Assembly: GCA_934675115.1 (NCBI GenBank)
Contig: CAKUPH010000043.1
Span: 1-17,752, forward strand
DNA from: an uncultured Oscillospiraceae bacterium
GTDB taxonomy: Bacteria; Bacillota; Clostridia; Oscillospirales; Oscillospiraceae
Length of the DNA: 17,752 nt
Direction of reading: 5' to 3'
A program made the translations under genes and the position numbers. Position 1 is the stretch's first letter. Every line of letters begins with the position of its first letter. The notes beneath the pieces were generated by a model. It had not been told where the DNA came from. It saw only the letters and a list, made by a program, of their open reading frames with translations, and ran no database searches. This document shows, one piece after another, positions 1 through 5,989 of the stretch.

Positions 1-56
1 TGCACGGTCTGCTATTGAATCGAAAATCGAGCCGCCGGCCTGGGCGCTGACTGCTG

Positions 57-86
57 AAAAGCGCCGGGCGGCTGCCCGGCGCTTTT
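57..86 (+). terminator. Rho-independent terminator of an upstream plus-strand gene
   Basis: A 13-bp perfect stem (57-69 with 74-86, core GCGCCGGGC) closes on a 4-nt GGCT loop. Its 3' arm ends in TTTT, and a second T-run follows at 90-95. It lies between the left edge and the hpf promoter, so it most likely ends transcription of a gene that lies almost wholly outside the window. Because the stem is preceded by AAAA it could also work in reverse, but no minus-strand gene arrives from the right. Confidence 0.75.
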
Positions 87-117
87 GAATTTTTTGTGAA
101 ATTTGCGCAAAGAACTA

Positions 118-146
118 TGGAAATCCCATCGAAGGTGTGCTACAAT
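118..146 (+). promoter_or_regulatory. Probable sigmaA promoter of hpf (extended -10)
   Basis: The -10 box TACAAT (141-146) is preceded by TG at 138-139, the extended -10 motif. A partial -35 box TGGAAA (118-123, 4 of 6 consensus positions) lies 17 nt upstream. It sits between the upstream terminator and the hpf ribosome binding site, which gives a leader of roughly 55 nt. The motif is read directly from sequence; use in vivo is inferred. Confidence 0.55.
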
Positions 147-209
147 AACGTCAAGAAAGCAAAAGAGATGCTTTCGACCACACCCCCCGGGGTGAAAGGA
201 GCTGAGTAC

Positions 210-752
210 ATGAAGTTTACGTTCACAGAGAAGAAGGTCAACCTGCCCCAGAAGATCCGGAACTACGCGGAGAAAAAGGTGGGCAAGCTGGACCGCTATT
301 TCAGGACGGAGGCTGAGGCCAATCTGGTTTTCAGCGTCGAGAAGGACCGCAACAAGGTGGAGCTGACCATCCGTTCCGGCGGCACCATCCTGCGGGTATC
401 TGAGAGCACTTCGGATATGTTCGCCTCCATCGACGCGGCTGTCACCTCCATGGAACGCCAGCTTCGCAAACACAAGGCCCGTCTGGAAAAGCGGCTGCGT
501 CAGGACGCGTTCGAGCGGACGGTGCCGGCGGAGGAGCTGTCCACCTTTGTGCCGGAGGAAGCGGAGGAGAGCTTTGAGGTGACGCGTACCAAGCGCTTCC
601 CCTTCAAGCCCATGACCGTGGACGAGGCCGTTTTGCAGATGGATCTGCTGGGGCATTCGTTCTTTGCTTTCCGGAACGAGGCGGACGGGGCGTTTGCCGT
701 TGTATATTGCCGGAACGATGGCGGCTACGGCCTCATCGAGGACGGAGATTGA
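210..752 (+). CDS. hpf: Ribosome hibernation promoting factor, long form
   Basis: The 180-residue protein begins MKFTFTEKKV. Residues 1 to about 95 form an S30AE (HPF/YfiA) domain rich in basic residues for 16S rRNA contact. A variable linker follows, then a C-terminal domain from about 122 that starts VTRTKRFPFKPMTVDEAVLQM and ends near GGYGLIED. This second domain defines the long HPF of Firmicutes, which pairs 70S ribosomes into inactive 100S dimers in stationary phase. I chose the ATG at 210 because GAAAGGAG sits 8 nt upstream; an in-frame ATG at 96 overlaps the upstream terminator tail and the promoter. The gene stands alone between a promoter (118-146) and a strong terminator (766-797), so it is probably monocistronic. 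Confidence 0.95.
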   Translation: MKFTFTEKKVNLPQKIRNYAEKKVGKLDRYFRTEAEANLVFSVEKDRNKVELTIRSGGTILRVSESTSDMFASIDAAVTSMERQLRKHKARLEKRLRQDAFERTVPAEELSTFVPEEAEESFEVTRTKRFPFKPMTVDEAVLQMDLLGHSFFAFRNEADGAFAVVYCRNDGGYGLIEDGD

Positions 753-765
753 TAGAATAAACAGC

Positions 766-797
766 GGGCCGCCGGGAATTCCCGGCGGCCCCTTTTT
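766..797 (+). terminator. Rho-independent terminator of hpf
   Basis: Positions 766-791 form a 26-nt perfect palindrome centred on an EcoRI-like GAATTC and made almost entirely of G and C. It is followed by CTTTTT (792-797). It begins 13 nt after the hpf stop codon. Only the plus strand has a T-tract directly after the stem, so it probably serves hpf alone. Confidence 0.85.
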
Positions 798-810
798 GCG
801 CGGAGAGATC

Positions 811-843
811 AAAAAAGCGAGGGCGCGGCTGTGCCGCGCCCTC
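811..843 (-). terminator. Terminator of the cytidylate-kinase-like gene
   Basis: An 11-bp perfect stem (GAGGGCGCGGC at 819-829 with 833-843) has a 3-nt loop. AAAAAA at 811-816 reads as a U-tract in the minus-strand transcript. It lies 19 nt beyond the stop of the minus-strand gene ending at 862, and back to back with the hpf terminator. Confidence 0.85.
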
Positions 844-861
844 CTGCGTAGTTACGTTGTG

Positions 862-1509
862 TTACAGCGGGTGATCCGTGGGGGAGCCTTCGAAGGGGCT
901 CTTTGCCACCTCCACGATGAACTGGGCGGCGCGCTCGATGCCCACTACGCTGGTGTTCAGGGACAGGTCGTAGTTGCTGTACATGCCCCACTCGTTGCCG
1001 GTGTAGTGCTTGTAGTAGGCCCGGCGCTGCTTGTCCTTCTCCTCCAGACGCTTCTCCGGGGTCTTCTCGGACTCGCCATACAGCCGGACGATGCGTTCCG
1101 CCCGGAAGGGGATGTCCGCGTGGATGAAGGTGTGCAGGCAGTCGGTGCGCTCCCGCAGGATGTAGTCGGCGCAGCGGCCCACGATGACGCAGGGGCCCTG
1201 TTCCGCCAGATCGAGGATGACCTTGCACTGCATGACCCAGAGAAAGTCCTCGGCGGACAGGCCGTTCATGGGCTGACGGCCGCCCACTCCGGCGAACGCG
1301 TAGGCGAACAGGCTCTTCCACGGGGAGGCGTACTCACCCTGCTGCTCAATGAATTTTTCGTCAAATCCGGTTTTTGTGGCTACCTGTTTCACAAGTTCCT
1401 TGTCATAGTAGGGGACGTTCAGAAGCTCGGCCACCCGCTTGCCCACGGTGCGGCCGCCGCTGCCGAACTCACGGCTGACGGTGATGATGTTTTTCTTGCT
1501 GCTGCTCAT
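862..1509 (-). CDS. Cytidylate-kinase-like P-loop family protein
   Basis: The 215-residue protein opens with a beta strand and P-loop-like segment, IITVSREFGSGGRTVGK (residues 8-24). This is the form typical of the Firmicutes 'cytidylate kinase-like family', not of housekeeping Cmk. Later come VIVGRCADYIL, a strand and turn seen in this family, and a basic LID-like stretch KDKQRRAYYKHYTGNEWG. The fold suggests a small nucleotide or nucleoside kinase, but the substrate cannot be read from sequence; canonical cmk genes usually sit near rpsA or ispH. The start ATG has AAGGAGG 7 nt upstream. The gene appears monocistronic, with a strong promoter at 1694-1722, a leader of about 175 nt and a terminator at 811-843. 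Confidence 0.85.
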   Translation of the reverse strand: MSSSKKNIITVSREFGSGGRTVGKRVAELLNVPYYDKELVKQVATKTGFDEKFIEQQGEYASPWKSLFAYAFAGVGGRQPMNGLSAEDFLWVMQCKVILDLAEQGPCVIVGRCADYILRERTDCLHTFIHADIPFRAERIVRLYGESEKTPEKRLEEKDKQRRAYYKHYTGNEWGMYSNYDLSLNTSVVGIERAAQFIVEVAKSPFEGSPTDHPL

Positions 1510-1587
1510 AATACGACCTCCTTATTCGTGTTGAGGTGGATCGGTATGGGAAGGGATGGACTCACAGGCAAATGGCCGTGCCGCCAT

Positions 1588-1607
1588 ATGGCAAAACAGC
1601 GTGCCAT
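1588..1607 (-). other. Small stem-loop in the leader of the cytidylate-kinase-like gene
   Basis: ATGGCA (1588-1593) pairs with TGCCAT (1602-1607) around an 8-nt loop. An overlapping palindrome GCCATATGGC (1583-1592) could form instead. The two structures are mutually exclusive and lie in the middle of the untranslated leader. No known riboswitch class is recognised. Confidence 0.3.
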
Positions 1608-1693
1608 CCAGGTGCATATTCAAATAACACCATAGATCACACGCCGGACTTACATCTGTCGGGATGAACACGGGGAAAACTCTCCTTGCCTGA

Positions 1694-1722
1694 ATTATAA
1701 CATGAGACGTAGAAAAAATCAA
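1694..1722 (-). promoter_or_regulatory. sigmaA promoter of the cytidylate-kinase-like gene
   Basis: Reading the minus strand, -35 TTGATT (1722-1717) and a perfect -10 TATAAT (1699-1694) are separated by exactly 17 nt. Transcription would begin near 1687, about 175 nt before the ATG at 1509. This is one of the best promoter matches in the window. Confidence 0.75.
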
Positions 1723-1734
1723 AGGGGAAATGGG

Positions 1735-1772
1735 AAAAAACTCCGGGCGGCGCGGGCCGCCCGGAGTTTTTT
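1735..1772 (-). terminator. Bidirectional terminator after the NYN-LOTUS gene
   Basis: An 11-bp perfect stem CTCCGGGCGGC (1741-1751 with 1756-1766) is flanked by AAAAAA (1735-1740) and TTTTTT (1767-1772), so it can terminate in both directions. It starts 4 nt after the minus-strand stop at 1777 and lies just upstream of the promoter at 1694-1722. It would insulate the two same-strand units. Confidence 0.85.
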
Positions 1773-1776
1773 CATA

Positions 1777-2550
1777 TCACGATTTCTTGTTTCTGAGAAA
1801 GACCTGCGTGCCTTGATAGTTGGCGTTGTGACGCTCATCGATCTCGAAGATGCCCAGCGAGGCGATGAACTTGGACAGCTTGGAGTAGCCGTAGTTCCGG
1901 GCGTCGAAATCCGGCTGCTTTTTCAGCAGCAGGGTGCCCACGTCACCCAGATAGGCGTAGCCGTCCTCGTCCGCCAGATCCTCCACCGACTGGGCGATGA
2001 GCTCCTGCACGGTGAGGGGCTTGTTCTCCGGCTCGGGCTCCGGCTCCGCGTGGGCGGCGGCCTTCTTCTTGCAGGGCTTCGCCGCGGGGACGGCGGCCTC
2101 CGCCGCCTTCAGCGACTCGATATACACGAACTTGTCGCAGGCCACGATGAAGGGCTTGGGGGTCTTTTTCTCCCCCATGCCGTACACCTTCATCCCCGCC
2201 TCCCGGAGCCGGGTGGCCAGCCGGGTGAAGTCGGAGTCGCTGCTCACCAGCACGAAGCCGTCGCAGTTGCCGGAGTACAGGATGTCCATGGCGTCGATGA
2301 TCATGGCCGAGTCGGTGGCGTTCTTGCCGGTGGTGTAGCTGTACTGCTGGAAGGGGGTGATGGCATGCTCCAGCAGGAGGGATTTCCATGTGGACATGTT
2401 GGGGCTGGTCCAGTCGCCGTAAATGCGCTTGATGGTGGGGGTGCCGTAGACGGCCACCTCCGCCATGATCTCCCGCAGGGCGGTGCGTGGGGCGTTGTCC
2501 GCGTCGATGAGGACGGCGAGACGCAGCTCCTGCTCCGTGGTGTGCTCCAT
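1777..2550 (-). CDS. NYN-domain RNase-like protein with C-terminal LOTUS/OST-HTH domain
   Basis: This is a 257-residue protein. Residues 9 to about 140 form a NYN (PIN-like) nuclease domain of the limkain b1/LabA type. Acidic candidates for metal binding are D16 and D18 (VLIDADN), D80 and D86 (TDSAMIIDAMD), and D105 and D107 (SSDSDF). A charged, Ala/Pro/Glu-rich linker (about 150-185) leads to a C-terminal OST-HTH/LOTUS winged-helix domain (LTVQELIAQSVED to QGTQVFLRN), a module that binds RNA in other proteins. I chose the ATG at 2550 because upstream in-frame codons lie inside the preceding gene. It begins 10 nt after that gene's stop, with a weak GAGGG site. The likely role is RNA cleavage or RNA binding; the target is unknown. 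Confidence 0.88.
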   Translation of the reverse strand: MEHTTEQELRLAVLIDADNAPRTALREIMAEVAVYGTPTIKRIYGDWTSPNMSTWKSLLLEHAITPFQQYSYTTGKNATDSAMIIDAMDILYSGNCDGFVLVSSDSDFTRLATRLREAGMKVYGMGEKKTPKPFIVACDKFVYIESLKAAEAAVPAAKPCKKKAAAHAEPEPEPENKPLTVQELIAQSVEDLADEDGYAYLGDVGTLLLKKQPDFDARNYGYSKLSKFIASLGIFEIDERHNANYQGTQVFLRNKKS

Positions 2551-2560
2551 GGCCGGGCCC

Positions 2561-3370
2561 TCAGCCGTCGCTGAGCACGAAGTGGCAGAAGCGCAGCACC
2601 TCGTACCAGTCATCGCTGTCGAAGCAGACGAATTTGTCGTCCTTCAGCGCCGCGCCGGGGTAAAAGCTCTTGGAATAGGCCATCTGGTGATGGACGAAGT
2701 CGATCTCCATGTGGAAGTGCCCGGGCATGGGGACAATGCACTGGGGGGCGTTCTTCACCGCCTGCGCCGCGGCGGCCTCGATGCGCTCCACCGCCTCGTC
2801 CGGGTGGATGGAGGTGACGGAGCCGCCCCGGCCCTCGTTGACGGGGACGGCGGTGATGGCGGGGATGAGGGTGCGGGCGTAGTCGCACAGGGCCTTGTCG
2901 CCGGTGACAAGGGCCACGGGCACGCCGAAGTACCCGGCGGTGTAGGCGTTGATGAGGAATTCGCTGCACATGACGCCGTTGAGGGTGACGTGGTCGTTGC
3001 GGCCGTTCATGGTGTGGGACAGGGGATTGCCGGGGCAGCCCGCCCACGCGTGGTAGCCGGTGAAGAACACGGCGTCATACTTGTCCTGATCCAGCCCGCT
3101 CATCATACTCAGCAGGTCGCCGGACCAGGAGCGGTTCATCTTGATGCCCCGGGGCAGACCGGCGGGGTCGATGTTCCGGGCGGAGTCGTGGGCGTCCTTC
3201 ACTAGGACCTCATCCGCCCCGGCGGACAGGGCACCCCGGCAGGCGGCGGCCACCTCGCGGGTCATCTGCTTCTGGGCGGGGGTGTAGTCCATGGGAGAGG
3301 TGCGCTCCGTCTCCGGCCAGGAGACGATGCCGCAGGTGCCCTCCATATCAGCGCTCAAGAATACTTTCAT
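2561..3370 (-). CDS. M55 family D-aminopeptidase, DppA type
   Basis: The 269-residue protein begins MKVFLSADMEG. The residues that bind the two zinc ions and act in catalysis in Bacillus DppA are all present at matching places: D8, E10, H61 (KDAHDS), H107 (GYHAWAG), the probable nucleophile H119 (LSHTMN) and E137 (CSEF). The family forms a decameric, self-compartmentalised peptidase that releases D-alanine from D-Ala-D-Ala and D-Ala-Gly-Gly, usually linked to peptidoglycan scavenging. A first in-frame ATG lies 9 nt upstream, but it sits inside the AAAGGA ribosome binding site, so the second ATG (3370) is preferred. No dipeptide transporter genes are adjacent. The gene lies between a GlmU-like gene (30-nt gap) and the NYN gene (10-nt gap). 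Confidence 0.92.
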   Translation of the reverse strand: MKVFLSADMEGTCGIVSWPETERTSPMDYTPAQKQMTREVAAACRGALSAGADEVLVKDAHDSARNIDPAGLPRGIKMNRSWSGDLLSMMSGLDQDKYDAVFFTGYHAWAGCPGNPLSHTMNGRNDHVTLNGVMCSEFLINAYTAGYFGVPVALVTGDKALCDYARTLIPAITAVPVNEGRGGSVTSIHPDEAVERIEAAAAQAVKNAPQCIVPMPGHFHMEIDFVHHQMAYSKSFYPGAALKDDKFVCFDSDDWYEVLRFCHFVLSDG

Positions 3371-3400
3371 TGGAATCATCCTTTCGGTGTTGTAGTCGGT

Positions 3401-4144
3401 TTAAGCGCGGGAGCGGATGATCCGCTCCACTTCGTTGAGCTGCTCCACGGTGTTCACGCCCAGCATCTCCGTCTCCGAGCAGCCGTCGCACAGGCCCACC
3501 CGGCCGCCGGCGGCCTTGATGAAGGCGGGCACGTCGGTGAGGTACAGCTCGCCTTGGGCGTTGTCGGTGGTGAGCTTGTCAAGGCTGTCCAGCAGCTCCC
3601 GCACCCGGAACACGTAGGCCCCGGTGTTCACCTCGGTGATGGCGGCCTGCTCCGGCGTGCAGTCCTTGGCCTCCACAATGGCCCGGAAGGAGCCGTCGGC
3701 CTCCCGCAGCACACGGCCATAGCTCCCGCCGTCGCTGAGCCGGGCGGACAGCAGGGTGCAGGCGTTGTTGTTCTTCAGGTGAGTGTCCAGCAGGGCGCGG
3801 AAGGTGGATGCTTCCATCAGCGGCGTGTCGCCGCAGCAGATGAGCACATGGCCGTCGGGATCGTCCAGAAGGGGGGCGGCGTACCGCACCGCGCCGCCGG
3901 TGCCGTTGAGCTCCTCCTGCACGGCGTGGGGGTAGTCGGGGAAGGCGGCCAGCACCTTGTCCTTCATCCAGCCCACCACCAGAACGGTGTTTTCCTTGGG
4001 CAGGAAGGACAGCGAGTCCAGCACGTAGGCCAGCAGGGGACGGCCCGCCGCCTGCCGCAGCACCTTGGGCAGATCCACGCCCTCCGTGCGCAGGCGGGTG
4101 CCCTTTCCGGCGGCCAGCACCAGAGCCTTGACGTTGGTATTCAA
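3401..4144 (-). CDS. Stand-alone GlmU-type nucleotidyltransferase (UDP-GlcNAc pyrophosphorylase domain)
   Basis: The 247-residue protein matches the N-terminal half of GlmU along its whole length: LAAGKGTRL (10-18) with LPKVL, then LNGTGGAV, CCGDTPLM, SYGRVLRE, VEAKD, EVNTGAYVF, NAQGELYLTDV and MLGVNTVEQL. It stops where GlmU would enter its left-handed beta-helix acetyltransferase domain, so only the uridylyltransferase activity (UTP + sugar-1-phosphate to UDP-sugar) is expected. The start is inferred to be TTG at 4144, because AAGGAG lies 9 nt upstream and every in-frame ATG upstream would put that site inside the gene. It heads an operon with M55 and NYN genes, driven by the promoter at 4192-4220. 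GlcNAc-1-P is the likeliest substrate by similarity, but another sugar phosphate is possible. Confidence 0.85.
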   Translation of the reverse strand: MNTNVKALVLAAGKGTRLRTEGVDLPKVLRQAAGRPLLAYVLDSLSFLPKENTVLVVGWMKDKVLAAFPDYPHAVQEELNGTGGAVRYAAPLLDDPDGHVLICCGDTPLMEASTFRALLDTHLKNNNACTLLSARLSDGGSYGRVLREADGSFRAIVEAKDCTPEQAAITEVNTGAYVFRVRELLDSLDKLTTDNAQGELYLTDVPAFIKAAGGRVGLCDGCSETEMLGVNTVEQLNEVERIIRSRA

Positions 4145-4191
4145 TGTAAAACACTCCTTGTGTGGGAAATGGTTGTCACGAAAACAAGGAT

Positions 4192-4220
4192 AGTATATCA
4201 TAGTTCAAAAGCATTGAACA
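4192..4220 (-). promoter_or_regulatory. Promoter of the nucleotidyltransferase-M55-NYN operon
   Basis: On the minus strand, -10 TATACT (4197-4192) is preceded by TGA, an extended -10 motif. A weak -35, TGTTCA, lies at 4220-4215 with a 17-nt spacer. Initiation near 4185 leaves about 40 nt of leader before the TTG at 4144. The -10 element is convincing; the -35 is poor, as is common for extended -10 promoters. Confidence 0.6.
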
Positions 4221-4244
4221 AGGCGCTGGAAAATTTTTTTATCC

Positions 4245-4259
4245 GTTTTGCAGCAAAAC
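4245..4259. promoter_or_regulatory. 15-bp perfect palindrome in the divergent intergenic region (possible operator)
   Basis: GTTTTGC-A-GCAAAAC is a perfect inverted repeat with one central base. It lies 25 bp upstream of the -35 region of the minus-strand operon and 41 bp before the sigma factor start. Its size and place fit a dimeric regulator between divergent units. It has no T-tract on either side, so it is not a terminator. No regulator family is recognised. Confidence 0.35.
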
Positions 4260-4299
4260 AGGCTGCTCAGGCGTGTATTAAGTGAAGGGAGGCGGAGAC

Positions 4300-4773
4300 A
4301 TGGATCGATCCGACCGGCTGGAAACGCTGGTGACAAAGTATGAAAGCACCCTCTTCCGCGCGGCCCTCGCCATTCTGGGAGACGTCCCGGAGGCGGAGGA
4401 CGCGGTGCAGGACACATTCCTGCGCTATCTTGAAAAAGGCCCGGAGTTCCGGGACGAGGGCCACGAGCGGGCGTGGCTGCTGAAGGTGACGGCCAACGGC
4501 TGCAAGAGCCGCCTGCGGAGCCGGAAGCGTCGCCGGACCCAGGAGCTGCCTGACAGCCTCCCTGCCCCGGAGGACGGGAGCCGGGAGGTGCTGGCGGCGG
4601 TGATGGCCCTGCCCGCCAACCAGCGGGCGGCGGTGCACCTCTATTACTATGAGGGCTACTCCACCGGCGAGATCGCCGCCATTCTGGGTCAGCGGCCCGG
4701 GACGGTGCGCAGCCACCTCAGCCGGGCCCGGGACGCCCTCCGGGAGACGCTGAAAGGAGACGTGACGCTGTGA
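4300..4773 (+). CDS. ECF-type RNA polymerase sigma factor
   Basis: The 157-residue protein has the two-domain ECF layout. Sigma region 2 spans about 12-62, with the polymerase-binding and -10 recognition helix around AEDAVQDTFLRYLEK. Sigma region 4 spans about 97-150, beginning LPANQRAAVHLYYYEGYS and containing the helix-turn-helix TGEIAAILGQRPGTVRSHLSRAR that reads the -35 element. A short basic linker (RSRKRRR) separates them. The ATG at 4300 has GGGAGG 7 nt upstream; an in-frame GTG at 4282 is less likely because it precedes that site. Its stop overlaps the next gene's start by 4 nt (GTGA). That overlap and the membrane anchor of the next protein fit a sigma/anti-sigma pair. The signal it responds to is unknown. 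Confidence 0.93.
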   Translation: MDRSDRLETLVTKYESTLFRAALAILGDVPEAEDAVQDTFLRYLEKGPEFRDEGHERAWLLKVTANGCKSRLRSRKRRRTQELPDSLPAPEDGSREVLAAVMALPANQRAAVHLYYYEGYSTGEIAAILGQRPGTVRSHLSRARDALRETLKGDVTL

Positions 4774-5795
4774 AGCGGTACAAGAATATGATGGATCAGG
4801 TGGAGGCTCCGGAGGAGCTCCACCAACGGCTGACGGGGCTGACCGCCCCGAAAAAGGCCGCCCCGTGGAAAAGGTACGGGGCGGTGGCCGCGGCCTTTGT
4901 GCTGGCGGTGGGGATCGGGACGCTGGGCTGGCGGATGCTGGGGCGGAACGCGCCCCCGGCCGGAACGGCGGAGATCGGACGGACCGAACCGGCCGTTGGT
5001 ACGGACACCATCGGCGGTGAGCCCGCGGGAGAGTATGCAGCCGGCAAACGGCACTGGGACACGGACGGCGGCTACGAGGTCGTTGACGGCGAGCTGGCAT
5101 CCTACTATATCCTGCCCGCCATCATCTACAATAGCAGGATGTCGGCGTCCGCCGCCGACTACTCGCTGGCGCCCCCCGGCGCCGTGAGCCAGGAGATCGG
5201 CCGCGCCGACGTGCAGGCCATGCTGGCGGACAAGACGGACATGGCCGTCCACCTGCTGTGGGGGGACGACCTTGACTGGAGCGGTCAGGTGTGGCTGACG
5301 GAGGACGGCACAGTCACCGCCGCGGCGCTGTACGCCGACGGGGCGGAGGTGTCCTTCAGTCTGGAAATGCTGGCGGGGCATGAGGTGCCGGACTGCGTCG
5401 CCTACCCGGACGACGCCTATGAGCGCACCTATTTCTGCGGCACGGAGATCACCGGGCTGAAAAACACGGGCTATATGGTGCGGGAGGACGGCACCGAGCT
5501 GCGGGAGTACCGCCGGGTGTCCTGCTTTGCCAACGGCGTCGGGTACAAGATGACCATTTACGGCGTGGACAGCGAGACGGTGGAAGCCATGTGCGCCCGG
5601 TTCATCCGGTACGCCGCGGTGGAGGGCTTTGACCTTTCCGCCCTGTCCGAGGGCGGCAGCGCCGTGGACGGCACGGTCTCCGGCGGGGAGAGCGAAGCGC
5701 CGGAGGGCGAAGTCAGCGAGGTGGATCAGGCGTCCCTTCCGGCCTACGATCCGGTGGGGGAGCAGCCCGTTCCCAACAGTACGCCGGAGCCGTGA
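4770..5795 (+). CDS. Membrane-anchored probable anti-sigma factor with unknown ectodomain
   Basis: A 341-residue protein. The short cytoplasmic N-terminus (DQVEAPEELHQRL, 9-21) resembles the helical segment seen at the start of many Firmicutes anti-sigma proteins. One transmembrane helix follows at about 37-54, then an extracellular region of some 285 residues. The ectodomain (about 125-290) alternates short strands, contains DDLDWSGQVWLTEDGTVTAA, and is followed by an acidic Gly/Ser/Pro/Glu-rich tail. No zinc-binding HxxxCxxC motif is present, so it is not a ZAS-type anti-sigma factor. The start is GTG at 4770 with AAAGGAG 10 nt upstream, overlapping the sigma stop; ATG at 4788 is an alternative. 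The role is inferred from context; the ectodomain matches no family I recognise. Confidence 0.75.
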   Translation: MKRYKNMMDQVEAPEELHQRLTGLTAPKKAAPWKRYGAVAAAFVLAVGIGTLGWRMLGRNAPPAGTAEIGRTEPAVGTDTIGGEPAGEYAAGKRHWDTDGGYEVVDGELASYYILPAIIYNSRMSASAADYSLAPPGAVSQEIGRADVQAMLADKTDMAVHLLWGDDLDWSGQVWLTEDGTVTAAALYADGAEVSFSLEMLAGHEVPDCVAYPDDAYERTYFCGTEITGLKNTGYMVREDGTELREYRRVSCFANGVGYKMTIYGVDSETVEAMCARFIRYAAVEGFDLSALSEGGSAVDGTVSGGESEAPEGEVSEVDQASLPAYDPVGEQPVPNSTPEP

Positions 5796-5859
5796 AAAAG
5801 CAAAAAGGCACCTGATCTCCGCGAGTTCCCGTGTTAAAAAACAGGAAAATGAGGAGAAA

Positions 5860-5892
5860 CGGCTGGCAGCATTTTGCTGCCAGCCGTTTTTT
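5860..5892 (+). terminator. Terminator of the sigma/anti-sigma unit
   Basis: An 11-bp perfect stem CGGCTGGCAGC (5860-5870 with 5876-5886) has an ATTTT loop and is followed by TTTTTT (5887-5892). It lies 64 nt after the stop at 5795. On the other strand the stem is followed only by TTTCTCC, so it may stop minus-strand transcripts from the gene ending at 5990 only weakly. Confidence 0.88.
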
Positions 5893-5943
5893 ATGCGCCG
5901 TGGGGTAAAATGCGCGGTTTATGCGGGAAACAAGATCCGCGCT

Positions 5944-5970
5944 GTTTCCTCACTCCGGAGTACCGGAAAC
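5944..5970. repeat. Nested palindrome between convergent genes
   Basis: GTTTCC (5944-5949) pairs with GGAAAC (5965-5970), enclosing the 10-bp palindrome ACTCCGGAGT (5952-5961). It lies 20 nt beyond the minus-strand stop at 5990. It has no T-tract and so is not a classical terminator; it could form a 3'-end stem-loop. The remaining bases of this gap show nothing else. Confidence 0.3.
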
Positions 5971-5989
5971 ACGCCGTAGCCCTCCGGAC

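Noticed and set aside
1..50. 3' end of an upstream plus-strand gene, possibly comF
   Set aside because: A terminator at 57-86 implies a gene to the left, and comF often precedes hpf in Firmicutes. However, both frame 1 (stop at 16-18) and frame 3 (stop at 48-50) give plausible short tails, and there are too few residues to identify either.
766..791. Perfect 26-nt GC palindrome as a regulatory operator
   Set aside because: It is followed directly by CTTTTT and lies 13 nt after the hpf stop, so it is best explained as a terminator.
1522..1722. Small cysteine-containing ORF (66 codons, minus strand) in the leader of the cytidylate-kinase-like gene
   Set aside because: Its start codon lies within the -35 box of the promoter, upstream of the expected transcription start. 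It has no ribosome binding site, and its composition is unlike a protein of this genome.
2551..2613. Upstream in-frame start for the NYN protein
   Set aside because: It would add 21 residues unlike any NYN protein, encoded inside the end of the M55 gene.
3038..3060. Cluster of G/C-rich inverted repeats inside coding regions
   Set aside because: Short GC palindromes inside the genes are frequent throughout the window and follow from codon bias; none has flanking signals.
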